Shown here in pieces: positions 22,734-36,690 of a stretch of DNA of 64,000 nucleotides. Position numbers and translations under genes: made by a program. A model generated the notes under the pieces. That model had not been told where the DNA came from. It made no database searches and was given only the letters and a program-made list of their open reading frames with translations. This DNA comes from Lithospermum erythrorhizon (taxonomy: Eukaryota > Streptophyta > Magnoliopsida > Boraginales > Boraginaceae): the NCBI GenBank assembly GCA_019722365.1, contig JADFUC010001745.1, positions 1 through 64,000 on the forward strand, in the 5' to 3' direction. Numbering within the stretch: position 1 is the first letter of the stretch; every line of letters starts with the position of its first letter.

Positions 22734-23793
22734 TTGCTTAGACTGTGATCGAGGGAAGAAACTACAGATTGTATGGAAAATTATTGGAATATATTAATGA
22801 TAATTGGAATCACATGGTTAATTTGAATGTAAAATTGACATGTTGAAGTATGTCAAAGAAGGTCTTTTAGGGAATATGTAATTGAACTCCCACATAGAAT
22901 GTCATAACGTGAACGACTACTTTATATACAAGACGCCATTACACTGATGTATAATCATATGAATCATTATAACTTGGTATAAGACTAACTTCTTCTCATA
23001 AGTGATGTGAAATTTGTTAGATTTTTAATCGATTAGTTATTTGAAATTGTTTAAGAATGCTAAGTCTTATCAGCTCAAGTGCTCAAATACTAATACTAGC
23101 TGGCAATAATAAGTTCTGCTTGTGTTTTCCTGCATGTATTGAATTAATTAAATTTTGTGCACTAATGTTGGTGTGGTCATGTCAGTGGTATAAACAGTGG
23201 TATTGATCGGAAGCACTGCTCAAAAGTGCAGTTGATTTTTCGGTGAAGAGTATTTTCTACATAATTCACCAGTCCTAAATTATGGAACTTTCGAGGTCTT
23301 TATTCTGCTGAGCTTTCAGAGATGGGTGTTAAATGCGATTAGATTTAATAAAAGAAGACAAGTTGTTTTTGCTGGAGAACACAAGCTAAAATTTGCTTAG
23401 TTTAGAATTTAATTACTATTTGATAATGTATGTAATTTGTAATTTCTATCTTTAGTGAAAAAAAAATGTTAGTGTGATCGTCGTAACTTTTTTCTTGCAT
23501 GTCTAATGTATATATATATGTCTTAACTTACAATGTACTTAAAAGGAGAATTAGAACGATAAAATATATAGATAATAATTAATAAGCATAACATAATTAC
23601 AAAACAAGTATCCCATATATATATAATTGAGCGACATCTATATTAAGCCACACTAATAGTTGAAACAACCGATGCTGGTCCGTTACATATATATGACCAT
23701 GGTCCCTGAATACTTAATTACTCAAAGACCATACTGGTAGAATATAAGAAACCTTAATGCAACATATGATATAATTAACTCAAAGATGGTGAG
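22734..23793. other. Intergenic, no gene seen
   Basis: AT-rich sequence to the right of the CACTA terminus. I see no coding sequence or named repeat. Confidence 0.4.
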
Positions 23794-26191
23794 TTATTTA
23801 CGGATTTTCATTGGGTAGATAGCTCCTAATATTACTGCCTCTGAGCTTTCAGCATCAATTGTTGATAGAGTTAGGACAACTTCTTCGCTTAGGTCGTCTA
23901 CTTTCTGTACAAACTTCCCCATGGTTACATATCTTGAAAGAGGACTTTAGAAGCCGATGCCTGCATTTAAAATAAATTTCAATAAATTATAATAAGAATA
24001 ATGTAAAAACTATCATGTAGTACCATTTCATCTGAAAGATGTGTAAATATATATCGTGTTAGAGTTTTAGTTCTTGATTGATGTACAACAAATCATCAAT
24101 CTTGAAAAATTAGTTAGATTCTTGAAAGATTGTGAAAGTCTAAGTGGGTTTCAAGGCTACTGGAATTACTTTTCCTATCATTAATTTATTTTAGAATACT
24201 AATTTCATACAGGATTTTTAACATATATAAAAAAAAAATTATTTTTAATTATTTCAATAATATTAAATTAGTTATACAATAACAGTTTTGAATTTGTTCT
24301 TATATTTAGTATTGTATTGAAGTAGGTAGTATTTTTTTTAGTACTGTAATTAACTTACATCTAATTAAATAGGTTATATAGTTGGGCTTCAAGATATAGA
24401 GGCACTTGAATAATTTCAAACACCTTTGTATGTGCATTACGTATAGTGTGTAGTGTAGATATAGTGAATATAAATACTTGATTGTGAGTTAAGTATGAGG
24501 AACATGTGTATATATAATTTTGGATGTTATGAATTATACATAAGTTCCATACTAAATATCTATATATTATTGTATACGATCTTGTTATAAAATATGGTTT
24601 AATATCTATTGTGAAGCTTATCAGGCTATTTTAATTGCACTAATGATGATGTTGTTATTTGTTTTCTTGTTTGGTGGTTAGTTGTAACTGTTTTACAAAA
24701 TTAAATGATAATTGGAGAAAATAAGATTGCATTGCAATCATCATTTCCTTTTTTGTGTAATCATTATGAGATAAGCTAGTGTTACCTAATAATAATCTTG
24801 AATGATATTTTATCTAATATAAAACCTCCAACTTATTATAAATACATTTTATTGCACTTGGATCCTTATTATAAATGTTCCTTTACTTGATCATGATACA
24901 TTTTGTGAGATATTGTGTGCAGAGGAGGTTAATGGTGAATCTCTTATCAATTAGTGGGGGCCCAAACTTTCGGCACTAGCTAACTTTATTGAGGTTCGAA
25001 CAACATAATAGTCGAGGCATGGCAGTGAAAGGCATGAAAATCGTTCTTACTTGTTAATTAACTTTGCTGTTAAGTTATGACCCAGGACATTATTTATATC
25101 TTATCTATTGGAATGTGTCTTCTTAATTCTCCCAAAGGGTATTTGAACATTTATAACATGTGACTCCATTTGACATTATTACCATGTGAGACATTAAATA
25201 AACTAACGACTTCATGCATTGCTTCCCATGTTATCATCCAACAAACTAAATTCCACTCACAAGATATAATTCTACCATTTAGTTTAATTAAAATTCAGAA
25301 AGTTTAACTTCTCACTTAAAAAATCAATTTTTACTCGCTCCAAGCCTCCAACATAATTTTATTTTAATTCATTCGGTAATATTTTAAATTCATGTTTGAT
25401 TTATTTTGACATATGTATGTTTTGATGTGTATTATTAGTATATCATTAAACAATTTTTTTAATAAAAATCAAAATTATAGCATGAATTGTTGTTAAGTTA
25501 ATTATATTCCAAATAAAAGAATCTACTTATGAGTTAAATTAGAACGGATGGACTACTATCAGTATTCCATATGGTTATACCAAGTATATATTAAATTAAA
25601 GAGATCTGCTAATGACTTTGAGTTAACGCGTACCGTTGATTCTAAGTTAACTATTCATGAAAAAGACTAACTAATAATTTACTCAATAGTAAGCTAGCTT
25701 CTACTATATTGAATTATATTTTGGTGCATACAAAAACTTTTAGACGTGATATACCAAGAAATAAAAACTAGGTAGTAAATTTTAAATAATTAATGATCAA
25801 AGATATGAAATCTATTATCATTGTCCACATTATGATGCATTCTATTATTGAGGTGATCATCTTAGTGCAACAAGTAAGAGACTTGCATTGTTCAATTCCC
25901 GTTATTGTTCGAATCAACTATTTCCATTTCTCCTTAATTGATGCCTAATAATAAATTAGGTAGATGTGAGGTACACTATTACAAAAATGACTTGGGTAAC
26001 ATGCATAATATATTTGCACCATTTCAGACAAATTTATACCAAATAAAGTTATAAAATTGAAGTAGCTAATAATAAAATATTTACCTTGTTTAGTACTAAT
26101 AATGGAAGCTCTGGGAGGTTGCCTTAACTGGAAATAGGCTCCTGAATTTGATCATCACTGATTTACAGAAGAACTAGTTGCCTGCCTTGAT
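23794..26191 (-). CDS. Candidate small spliced gene, 42-codon frame
   Basis: On the minus strand an open frame at 23922-23794 starts in a good context (AACCATGGGG) and reads MGKFVQKVDDLSEEVVLTLS, then TIDAESSEAVILGAIYPMKI and RK. It is preceded by a plausible acceptor (TTTAAATGCAG, exon starting at 23960). A plausible upstream exon at 26191-26085 has an acceptor TGTCTGTAG and a donor AACAAG/GTAAAT. CT-rich, leader-like sequence lies above that. A GTAAAT near the stop could be a donor, so the frame may continue. I recognise no family. This could be a small-protein gene, a partial gene or a noncoding transcript. Confidence 0.25.
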
Positions 26192-26259
26192 CTACAGACA
26201 TTATATGTTCTTATAACAATAATAATATATTCAACAAACTATTTAAGAATGTTTCACTT

Positions 26260-26530
26260 TTGTGAGAAAACTAAATGGCTAAGTTAGATGTAATTATGAA
26301 CAAGAAGAAACAAAGTGAGAGTAACAGAGCTAACAAGAAAAGATGAAAGGAGAGAAGACTAATTAAGGAGGAAAAGAAATAGGAGTACAATAAGATACTA
26401 CTACAATTCAGAAAGAAAGTGATGTAAGAGTGATTTTTTAAAGGGGAGAAGGAAAGGTGGTAGGGAAGGGAGGGGGAGGTCTCGAAGGACCACATAGAGG
26501 AAGAGAAAAAGAGAATTACGACAAAACAGG
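26260..26530 (-). promoter_or_regulatory. CT-rich leader-like stretch, possible promoter of the small gene
   Basis: Read on the minus strand this is strongly C/T-rich (CCTCCCCCTCCCTTCCC, then CTTCTCTCCTTTC), like many plant 5' leaders. It lies directly upstream of the candidate exons at 26191 and 23960. Evidence is compositional only. Confidence 0.25.
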
Positions 26531-26560
26531 CAGTGATGTTGGATTTAGAACGTCTAACTT

Positions 26561-29500
26561 ACCCAAGTAGAGGATATAGTTTTTTTCTTTTTTATGTATT
26601 CCGCTTATTTTTATTTGAATAGAAAATTATCAAAATGTATGTGTAAATTATTGGCTTTAGTTAGTAAATATTTGGTGTGATGGTTCGTATAATTGGTACA
26701 AAATGCGCCAGGTCTTTATTTTGAATAGAAGTTAAATTTAAGCGAGGAAAATAATAGATTTTACTATCTTGGTTAAAAGCAAATTTTCAACAACTTAGTA
26801 TTTCACAGAAAAAGATATTCTTTTAATTCGCGATGTGATTAGAAAATATGCCTTTTAATATACTACATCAAAATTTGCTGCGTCAGATTATTATACACTG
26901 GTATCAATTACAAGGATCTCGTTTATGCAAACAAAATATTCTTGGGGTAAATCACATTTCTACGCGTATTATTTAGGTTTTAGTAATTATGGACTTATTT
27001 ATCAAGTTAATTTAAAATATCTACATTGTCATGGAAAAATTAAGCTGGATCAAAATAGTTAACTTTTGCCTGGAAAGATTGTTGAGATTAATTTTATTTG
27101 TGTTGATTTCCTTCCAATAAGAGTTTGATGTGAGTAAATGGTGTATTTATTACTCAAAGTATTCCTTATAGGCTATTTAGTTTTCGCTTGTGTTAAAAAA
27201 GGTTTTGTAATTTAAATAAAAAAGTTGTTAGTTTCTTGAAGGATGATGGAATTATGACAGCTGCATGATAATAATATATCATCCACCACCACAACTACAT
27301 ATTAACAATCTAATGTAATTTTATATATTTATAAAAAGGTTTAATATGTACTCCATGGATTTTAAACTATATGCTTGTTCTATATATATCTCCAAACTCT
27401 AAAAAATAAACTTCATAGTAAAAATCAAATATAAATATTATTAAAGAGTACGTTCGTTTCAATAGATTATAGTGCTATTTAAGCAGTATATTTTCTGACT
27501 GAAAATAAATTTAGGTCCTTCATGTTGTTTTTAATTGTTTGTGACAACTTGGCAGTGATTTAGTACTTAGCTTTAAAGGAAATACTGTATGCTTGACATA
27601 TAACAAAGGGGCCTTTATTGCGTATGTCTCAATACAAGACAACCATGTGTGTCGTTGGACGTTGATCTCCTCTCCTGATTTGGAAATCTAATTTTTGGCA
27701 ATAAATTGTGTTGGTTCTTGAATTAATGCAGTACTGTTCTTGACTTTATAGATTGTTTGTGCACCTAAAGTTGACAGTCTAAAGCTCTTTTCTATGTATC
27801 TTATCGTGTTATTAATTAAGTTTTACCTCTCGATGATATGAATATTAGTCATAGTTACTCAAAAAAAATATCCCACATTCATACTAACATTGATTTTTTA
27901 AATGATGAGTCACTGAAACATTTATAATATGCGGAGAAATATGATTATCGTATTTTAGATTGAAATTGAAATATTGTCTAAACTAAAACTGTATTTGGGA
28001 AGATAATTATCGAATCGATCAATAAATGCGACTAGAATTGCAATTTGTTCTTAGTTGGTTGCATAGTAGTATTGCAACTTTAATCAACGATAATGTAACT
28101 ATTTCAAATTTGATCCCCAAATTGATGGACTTGTAATCATCTCAGATCCGTCTAAACTCGTCATATAATTAATAAATGCGTGTTATTGTTAAGCGATTCC
28201 GTCCATTTGAGGATTAAATTGCAATATCATGTAAACTATTAGAAAATTAAATTTGACTGAAATCAACTATGAGTATCAACTTATTAGTCATACTTAATGT
28301 GATTAAATTGATAATTAACTCTATTTATGGTAAACTTAAAATCCTTCCGCTATTTAAGTACTCAAAAACAGTGATTAGTACTTGTTGTCAAGACATGGCG
28401 TGTTTGGTTCGATCAATGGAGTTTTGGAAGACGTTGATGATGGTAAAAGCCAAAGGGTAATTTCTTCTTTTTTAACCTCGTGGACTTGCATATGATGAAT
28501 TGATGACTTGACTTTCTTGGACAAAGAAGTCAACATTTCAGGATTGTGTTACACAACCTATTAACAACATTATACAAGCAAAGGAAGCATGCAGAGTGCT
28601 GTTAAATTCCTAAGTCATTTAGGCCTCTTAGACATTCATCGAGGTATGTATTTTATTTCTTTGTTTAATTTGGGAAGAATTATTTTGTTCAAAATCAATC
28701 CAAATAACTATATGTTTTCAGATTATATTGCCATATGTGCCACTATATGAAGAACCTCATTACAATTATACTTTCCCCAAAATGAAAAATAAAAAGAAGG
28801 AAAACTTAGTAATTGATTATGTAATCAACTATGGTCATCATTTCGTTTTGATTGCTAAACCATCTAGTATAATTTCAAATTTGTCCTTGAACCATCTAGC
28901 ATTTCAATTTTCACATAAACCATTTATCATTTCAACACTCCCTTAAACATAAGGGCAATCTTAAAATTAAGTTTAATTAAGATTAACAGGCAAATGTAAG
29001 TTCTTTTAATTAAACATAAATATTAATGAACATTAAAAATTAAAAATACAATTCACCTTCTATTTGATAATCCCCTCCACCATTACTGACCTAATGGCTT
29101 TCTTGAGAGTGTTTGTTAAATCTGGCAGCGAAGTCGCTTGAATTCTGGGTCAGATATTGAAAATATTTAGGTGTTTGATAACAGTTCAAAAAAACACAAA
29201 TTGAATTTTTGACTTTGCCCTACACTAGTTAAATTTACTTATATATGAATCGCCTCCTTAAATCATGTCTATAATAGATAATTAAATAATAAATCTTATT
29301 AATTAGATTATAAATAGTGAAATATAAATATAATAATTTGATTAAATAAATATTAAAATAAATAAATTCTAAATATCATTAAATAGATATTTAAAATTTA
29401 TAAAATTCAATTGATCGAGCATACATACGAAAAAAATTGGATAATATACAAATTCTTGATTAATAAAAATAATCAACATGTACATTTGAGCTTATAATGC

Positions 29501-32084
29501 AGAGCATCACTCCTTGTTAAAAAAGCGAACATGATTCTTGCTTCTTAAATGCATGTCAGCCTTGCGAAGTCTATTGCTTGATTAAAAAGCGTACTAACAA
29601 CTTATTTATCTAATTTACTTTAATTAGAAGTCCTTTCTTCTCTTACTTGTATAAAATGACAATCCGAACTCAATGTACGCCATCTGATTACATAACTAAT
29701 ATGACAAATAGCCACCAAAACATGTTGGAAAAGCCAACCACTTCGGTTATCTAGTTAGCAGGGATACTTAATCGAGTATTAACGATATAATACATTGAAT
29801 AAAATACAAAGAATTAAATTAGAATACAAGAATTAACAAAACAACGATAAAATAATTGGCTGCCGTATTATGATATAATACAGATAAAATACAAAATTAA
29901 ATTGAAAAATAACATCGATTATTATAAATTGAATGAAAAGGATAAAAATTATTAACTTTTGATAAATTGGAAAGAAGAATTTGTAAAGGCGAAGAAAGGA
30001 GAAAGGTGTTTTTTTAGGGTTAGAATTGGATAAGAGGAGAATTGTGAAGTTATTTGATTAAGAGGTAAAAATAAGCTAGGAATTTAATTTTGTTAAGGAT
30101 TTTGATAAAGTCTTAAAATAGTTCACAATTAATGACAAGCTTGAATTAAATAATGAGCAATGGGTTTATGGCTTATTTTCAAATCTAGCATTGAGCTTCT
30201 CCTATTGCTAATAGAAAGAGGGATCCCAGCAAGCACTATCTTTTACCCACGTTCTTTTGGGTATCTCTAAGTTCTAAGCATTACCATATACAATTATTTA
30301 TGCATAGAACATTTAGACACCTTCCCCCTACATCCAGACCAAAGTGATATGTGTAAAGGCAATTTTCTTTATTTATGATAGAGAACACAAAATAAAATTT
30401 ATAACAGGGGAAAATTCTCGATGTACAAGTTTTGCTCAAAATAGAAGAGGATTATTTGTCCGAACTATAGGTCATAAGCATTTCTTGACAATTTAATGAG
30501 ATGTAAAGCTAACTTGACTTGATTGATTTAGATGCTTGAAACATTGATTGATTTGGTAGCTTGGCTTAGTTGAAGCTTGATTGATTTAGTTGGATAGAAG
30601 AACTTGGCTTGAAACTTGAGGCGATTTGATTTGGATAAGTTAGAAATTTGGGTAGATGTCATAGTCTTGATGGGCTTAGGAAGCTAGTTGGACTTGGATA
30701 TAGATCGCAGGGGTACTGCTTGACGTTTTCCGTGTTAGGCTATGCCTGGGCCCATATCTTGGGTGTTTAATCTGAGTCAACAGGCTACTGGACCACTGCA
30801 CTTGCAGCGTGGGAGTACTGGGATGGTGGGTGTGTGGCTTGAAGGCCTCTTTGTTTTTATGGAGGCTTTAGTCTTGATACCTGTGGCAACGATTTAGGAT
30901 AAAGAACTCGGCTTGGCTGGCATGGGTGATAGCAGCCAGTGTTAAAGCAAGCGTTAACACCTTTATTCTGACGGATTCGATTTTGAGCGAGATGCAGACT
31001 GGTTAGTTGATTTTAGGTCTTAATGACTAGTAATACAAGCGCCTCTTTTGATTCTAAAGATTCGGTTCTTTTTCTAGGTCAGCGTATTTTCGTATTGACC
31101 GGACCAGACTTTGATTTACCCACGGCTTTTGGGTCTGTTTGAACCACATGTGGGCCTTGATTTTGAACCCGCAAACTTGTGGAGTCTTAAATTTTAAACA
31201 TGGTTTATAGATTAATTTCGAAATGGCGTAGGCGCCCAGGCTTCCGTTGACGAGTTTGATCAATAAAATTGGGGTTTTAGGCCCTAATTTTATCAAGCGA
31301 CTATCTGGTATTTTCACGGAACCTCTTCAAGTTCAAACTTAGGGATTTAATTATTAATAAAACATATTCTTTGGTCGGTCTATTTCAGGAGCAGTTCTGA
31401 GAGGCATAAATCAGGGTTTGATTTAATTAAGGGTTTAACCGAGAACCCTAATCGTACGTGATGACATTTTAGTGGTTGACCCTTAATTAACTTGATTAGT
31501 CGACAATCAATTTAATTATTTTAATTAATTTTCAGTAATACACAATATACCCTACAATTTCTTTTCCCTTCCGACAACCAACAAATCTACAAGGAAAATC
31601 GATCACGTGATTGACTAAGATGGTCATATATTTAGCTCAAGTAATAGTGTGATTAATTGGACAATAATACCTTGATTTAAAATGTACTATCAAATGAATC
31701 TTAGCTATCTGGTTAACAGATTATTATATCGTTAAAATTAACGTCAGTCAAAATTAGCTTTGAAATAGTTGTTACATTATTAATTAATATTTTATTAATT
31801 TATAGTGGAATACTCAATTTACAAAAACTTTTCAAGCGTCACTTAATTATCCACCCGATAAAGTATGCATTATATGAATGGAGACCCATTGGAAACGCTT
31901 CAATTCTCACGCGTGTGTCTTGTGACACGAGGAAGTTGCTACGATGATAAAAGAAAATTAGAGGCGACATTCAAGGTGAAATTGATTTAATAAATAACAA
32001 AACACTTAAGTCATTTGTGTTGAAACCTTCGTAAATCTTTCATGTCCTTAGTATATAAGTAATTATTAATTTATATTTATATGT
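26561..32084. other. Intergenic, no gene seen
   Basis: Mostly AT-rich with no recognisable domain. About 30480-31320 is richer in G+C and holds repeated TTGATTT/CTTGGCTT strings and an 87-codon minus-strand frame (31317-31054) without a known domain. It is probably a decayed transposon that I cannot place. Confidence 0.35.
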
Positions 32085-32309
32085 AGATTACATAAAATTA
32101 TCAAAAATGTATTGTCTTATAATTTTAGCTAATTAATTTAGCACTGTCTAGAGTGGGACAATAAAATATTATCTTAGAAGAGTTTATTAAATAATCGAGT
32201 ATTAATTTAGCAATTCTACGATTCTGAAAAAAAATGAAAAAGGCAACTTCATTATTAATTTGATGCACTTATCAGAGTATCAGGTTTACTACTTCTGAGT
32301 TGATAATTG

Positions 32310-32353
<44 letters not shown>

Positions 32354-32460
32354 ATCATATTCGAAGAGACGGAACGAAAATAATATTATCTTAGAGAGTT
32401 TATTAAATAATCAGTATTAATTTATCAGTTCTGAGTAATTAATAATTGAAAAAATAATAA
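32085..32460 (+). repeat. Second array of the 10.2-kb AT-rich repeat family
   Basis: Two units with AATATTATCTTAGA followed by GTTTATTAAATAATC and GTATTAATTTA lie at about 32160 and 32380. The left flank (AAATTATCAAAAATGTATTG with TTTAGC-AATTAATTTAGCAC) matches the left flank of the array at 10225 in the same orientation. The spacer is interrupted by a 40-bp (AT)n run. Confidence 0.75.
32312..32351. repeat. (AT)n microsatellite, about 20 repeats
   Basis: Perfect AT dinucleotide run inside the second repeat array. Confidence 0.9.
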
Positions 32461-34667
32461 TTGAAAAAAAGCTGTAGAAAAAAGAAAATAATAATTTCTA
32501 TGGTGATGTAATGAATACTTGTAGATGCATCTTTATATACTAACTATAGATAATAAACTATATAGTTATAAGTTATCTATACAAGATTATAATAATTAGC
32601 TTTCTCAATATATAATGCAATAAATATTTTATTAAAAATTGATACTATATTTATATCTACATTTTAATATTAATTCAAAATTCGTTCACTATTTCTCTTT
32701 TTAAACTATCTATATTAGACGGTTCACAAAGTAAAGTCTCCCAATTAATTGCATTTCACCCTTGTTAGGGACATAACCACGAGAGGCGTAAGGGTTCATT
32801 GTCAACTTAAGGTCACATGCCTTTCCCCTCTATCTACGGCATGACACGTGGCATAGTACCTATTTTATTCAAGATAGATATTTCCTAAGAATAGGCAATA
32901 AAATCTAATAACCACACCCTCGTGGACCCGCTAGTCACATGTCATAGATAAATTATGATGACCCAAGAGATTATTAAATCATATTGAGTAATAATGTTTA
33001 TGTACACATTGAAAAGTTAATTAAAAAACAATCTAAACTAAGATTTTAAAAAAACAAAGATTTTGAAAAATATAACTTTACTATTCATTTTCTAGAAAAG
33101 AAAATCATTCCCTTGCGTTTTATATTTTACACATTTGTCTGGTAACAATTCATTTTATAACAAAATCATAGTTTTCGCTATTGGTCATATTCATTTAACG
33201 AGTTACAAATTTGATTACAGAAGAGAGCCCCACCCTTTTCGCCATTCCAATTTCCAGGTATCTGGCTCTAAATTTATCCAAATAATTTCTATGGTGAGGA
33301 GCCTGTGGATCTCCATCCACTTTTGACGAATGTCACTTTCTTTGAGCCCTTCAATAATGCTCACAAATTTTGTAGTTAGAAATACATATTCCACATTAAT
33401 TATGGTACATATTGTTAGTTATAGTGGCTTATTCCATATTTGTGCTCTCCTGTAGGTTAATTAGTACTAGGTTGTTAGGGCTAGTCTATCTTTTTGAGCC
33501 GAGTTGATTGACCTTCGAGCTCGTTGGCTCGTGAGTCAACTAGTGGTAGAATTTCGATAAATTTCATTATATGATTATTATAATTTAGTTATCGATGTCA
33601 ATTTATTTATTGACGATTAATGTTAAATCTACGATATCATTTCAATAAAACTTTATGTCATTAAATTTGAAATTGCGTCAGTAATTTAGGCTGAATTCGA
33701 TTTTTGAACTGGCGGTAGTATTGAGAAGCCAGGGCATGCAGAGCCGTTGGTGATCGGCGAGCCAAAATTCTAACTCAGGGCTCGGCAGGCCAAATCTTAA
33801 CAATATTGAAAGAAAAAGTTGGAACATAAGAATGGAGTCGGGCACTCTAAACTCAAGTCAATTTCAATGGTGATTCAGTATAAGGATGTTATCATTTGCC
33901 AGGGGTTAAGTTCTAATATCGAGGTCTCCATGGGGGTGTGAAGATCTGACTATTTTGGGACCTCGATGGGGCATCGCATCTAAAACTATTGGAGAATCTT
34001 TGTGATTTGAAATACGATTCAAATTACTTTAGGTTTTAAATATAAACTAATAATAATGTATTGGACAGTGCAATAATGCTTTTATTGAGTGAAATAAGAC
34101 ATCCAATAATGTCTCTTCTATTGTCTGAAATTTAAAGAGACAAGAATTTGTCTCAAAATTTTAGACGGTCTGAACTCTGGCCCATTCTCTAATTTTTATT
34201 TCTTCATTTGAACACTTTTTATTTGATTGGTTAATATTCCTTCCATTTTTTTATTTATCGTTCTAGACTAAATTTTTTATTTTATATATTTGTCATTCTA
34301 ACATAAAAATAGTTTTTAATATTGCATATTTTATTTCGTGTCTAACCAAATAAAAATTGTAATAATAAAAATTATTAACAATATTGACAATAATATTTAA
34401 TATTAAACAAAAATATAATTAAAAATTATTAAATAAAATATTTTTAAGAAGAAATAATTACATTATTAATAATAAATAATCAATATTAAAATGAAGACCA
34501 TGTTATAATGTGTTATATATTTATTAGGTTGAAATATTGGAATAAATTGTAAAATAAGGCATCCAATATCTTATATTGAAAAATGTGTATATTTATAGTT
34601 GTTATTAATTATGAAAGAAGAATATAATGAAATCATCTCTTTACAGATAACGTTAGAACATTCAATA

Positions 34668-34791
34668 CTTTAACATGTGGCTGTTTTGTATTTGTACTTG
34701 AACAGTGATGGGCTCATTAACATGGTTTGATGGCTTATTAGTTGTCGAGTATTGTCTATTTGTCTTTATTCTTTAACATGTGGCTGTTTTG
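34668..34791. repeat. Perfect 21-bp direct repeat, 103-bp spacing
   Basis: A 21-mer beginning CTTTAACATGTGGCTG occurs at 34668-34688 and 34771-34791. It could be a target duplication around an 82-bp piece or a local tandem duplication. Confidence 0.75.
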
Positions 34792-36521
34792 ATTATCCAT
34801 CAGCTCACTAAAAGTATGCCATTTTCTGGTCTGGTCCGGGCTAATAATTGGACTACTGCAGGTTAACTTTAAGATGACAAATTGACAACAGTTTTTGTTT
34901 TGTCAAACCAAATCAATTGTATATATTGCCCATCTACAGTAGTCGACTACCTTCGTGACAATTTGACATTACTTGAACAGTTGAGCAGTCCTTAAATTTG
35001 AAGGTCGGTCTGAAATTGTTAAATATTGATCTCGAAAATGATTAAACAATTGCCTTATGTATATTTTATTAATTAAAATCTTAATAACTTCACACGGTTA
35101 TTAGACTTATTAAAACACGATTAAACAGTCTATACATGGTGAATAGATTTTTTGATTAGTTTAGGAATAGGTAGTTTTAAATATTTATTTTATTTAAGTT
35201 ATTACCAATTTAATAGTGCATCTAAATAGAAAATATACATCTTTCCTATTATAAAAAAATCGTTCTAATATTCATATAAAAAGTTATAAGGATATAACAG
35301 TTAATCATATTTTGATATGGATATTTAATATGGTGAGGAATAGGCCTTTGAACTCAAATTTAAATTAGTTGAAGAAATTTTATTGTATTATTTTTTGTTC
35401 CATCACTTTTTGAAACATTATACTCAGTACTTAATTATGTTAGGCATTAAAAATTCATGCTTCCATCCTAAAAAAACATGACAAATATGAGGGAAGGGAC
35501 AAGGACCATATAAACGATTTGTATACAACATGTGACATATTCTCCTTCACTACTATGTTATCGGAGGTCAAGGGCTAGCGGAGTGAGCAATAATAACTAA
35601 TAAGCCTCTTTGAGTTGGCTGCACATTAATACTAAGTCATTTGAGTATGATAACATCAGATAATGTGTTCTATCATTGGAAACAAAATGATACCTTTTGA
35701 CAATAGGACTACAAGTAGATTAATTAATTCATTACTGGACAGTCAAAATTAGTAGACTCATTCATAGTTTGTAGAATTAATGTGAACTTCCTCACTTGTA
35801 TTGATGATCATATGAGAGTTTATATACAACACAAAATAACCTAATGGGCTATAACATAGTATCAATAATAATATAATTACATCATGAATTATTATATACA
35901 TCTAGCTACTTCCTAATATAGTTGAAACCCCACTTCAAGCACAGACTGACAAATCCAAAGAAACTGGATGCAGTGGTACTGTGGTACAGTACTTGGTAGA
36001 TGGTAGAAGAAAAAATTAATCTTAAATTTACCCAGAGGATAACTAAGGCCTAATCTTCCTCTGAAATTTGCAGGATCTACAAACCCAATCTCTGAAATGT
36101 TGGTTGGGTTACTCATTGACTTTTAATTGAAATTCTCATGTATTGATCGCCATTCCACTACTTTAATAGCTTGTTTAGGTAATTTGCACCCCAGTCCCAA
36201 GTATTATTTAAAAGTTCTTGTGCTCTTATATATTGTTTAATTAGCGTAGTAACTCTATATTATTTTTAGATGTTGCTCTCAAATTATTAACTTAGTTTGA
36301 ATAATTTAATAGAAAATAAAAAATACAATATTATGACCAACAATTACTTTACACTTTTTATTATTCTTAAAAATAGTATCGTTTTATATATTGTTAAAAA
36401 TATTTCTATAATATTATTTATAATTTTCATAATAATACTTTCTTGCAATTTATATGAATGCTAATGTTTTAGAATTAAGACTTGATTGTTAACAAATTGC
36501 TTATTATATATACTATTTCCA

Positions 36522-36690
36522 ACTCAATTTAATTGATGTTTTTATTTTTTATAATACTTTTTGATCATGAATATTATGAAAAAATGATAAAAAATAATAC
36601 TATAAAATATTTAAAAATGAATCCAATAATATCAACTGTTTATTAAAAATAAAAAATTAATTGATAATTGAAAACAATAGTAAAAGTCAA
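36522..36690. repeat. MITE-like member sharing TCAATTTAATTGA
   Basis: AACTCAATTTAATTGATG begins an AT-rich stretch that resembles 46783-46990 and the start of a stretch at about 60020. No clean terminal inverted repeat or target duplication was defined. Confidence 0.3.

Noticed and set aside
25850..25985. Possible SINE: TTAGTGCAACAAGTAAGAGA with GTTCGAATCAAC.
   Set aside because: The two boxes are plausible but no ends, tail or duplication could be found.
31054..31317. 87-codon minus-strand open frame.
   Set aside because: No start context, domain or splice signals. It lies in a degenerate repeat-like region.
11959..32351. Long (AT)n runs as possible replication or matrix-attachment sites.
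   Set aside because: Simple microsatellites are enough to explain them, and no supporting motif was seen.
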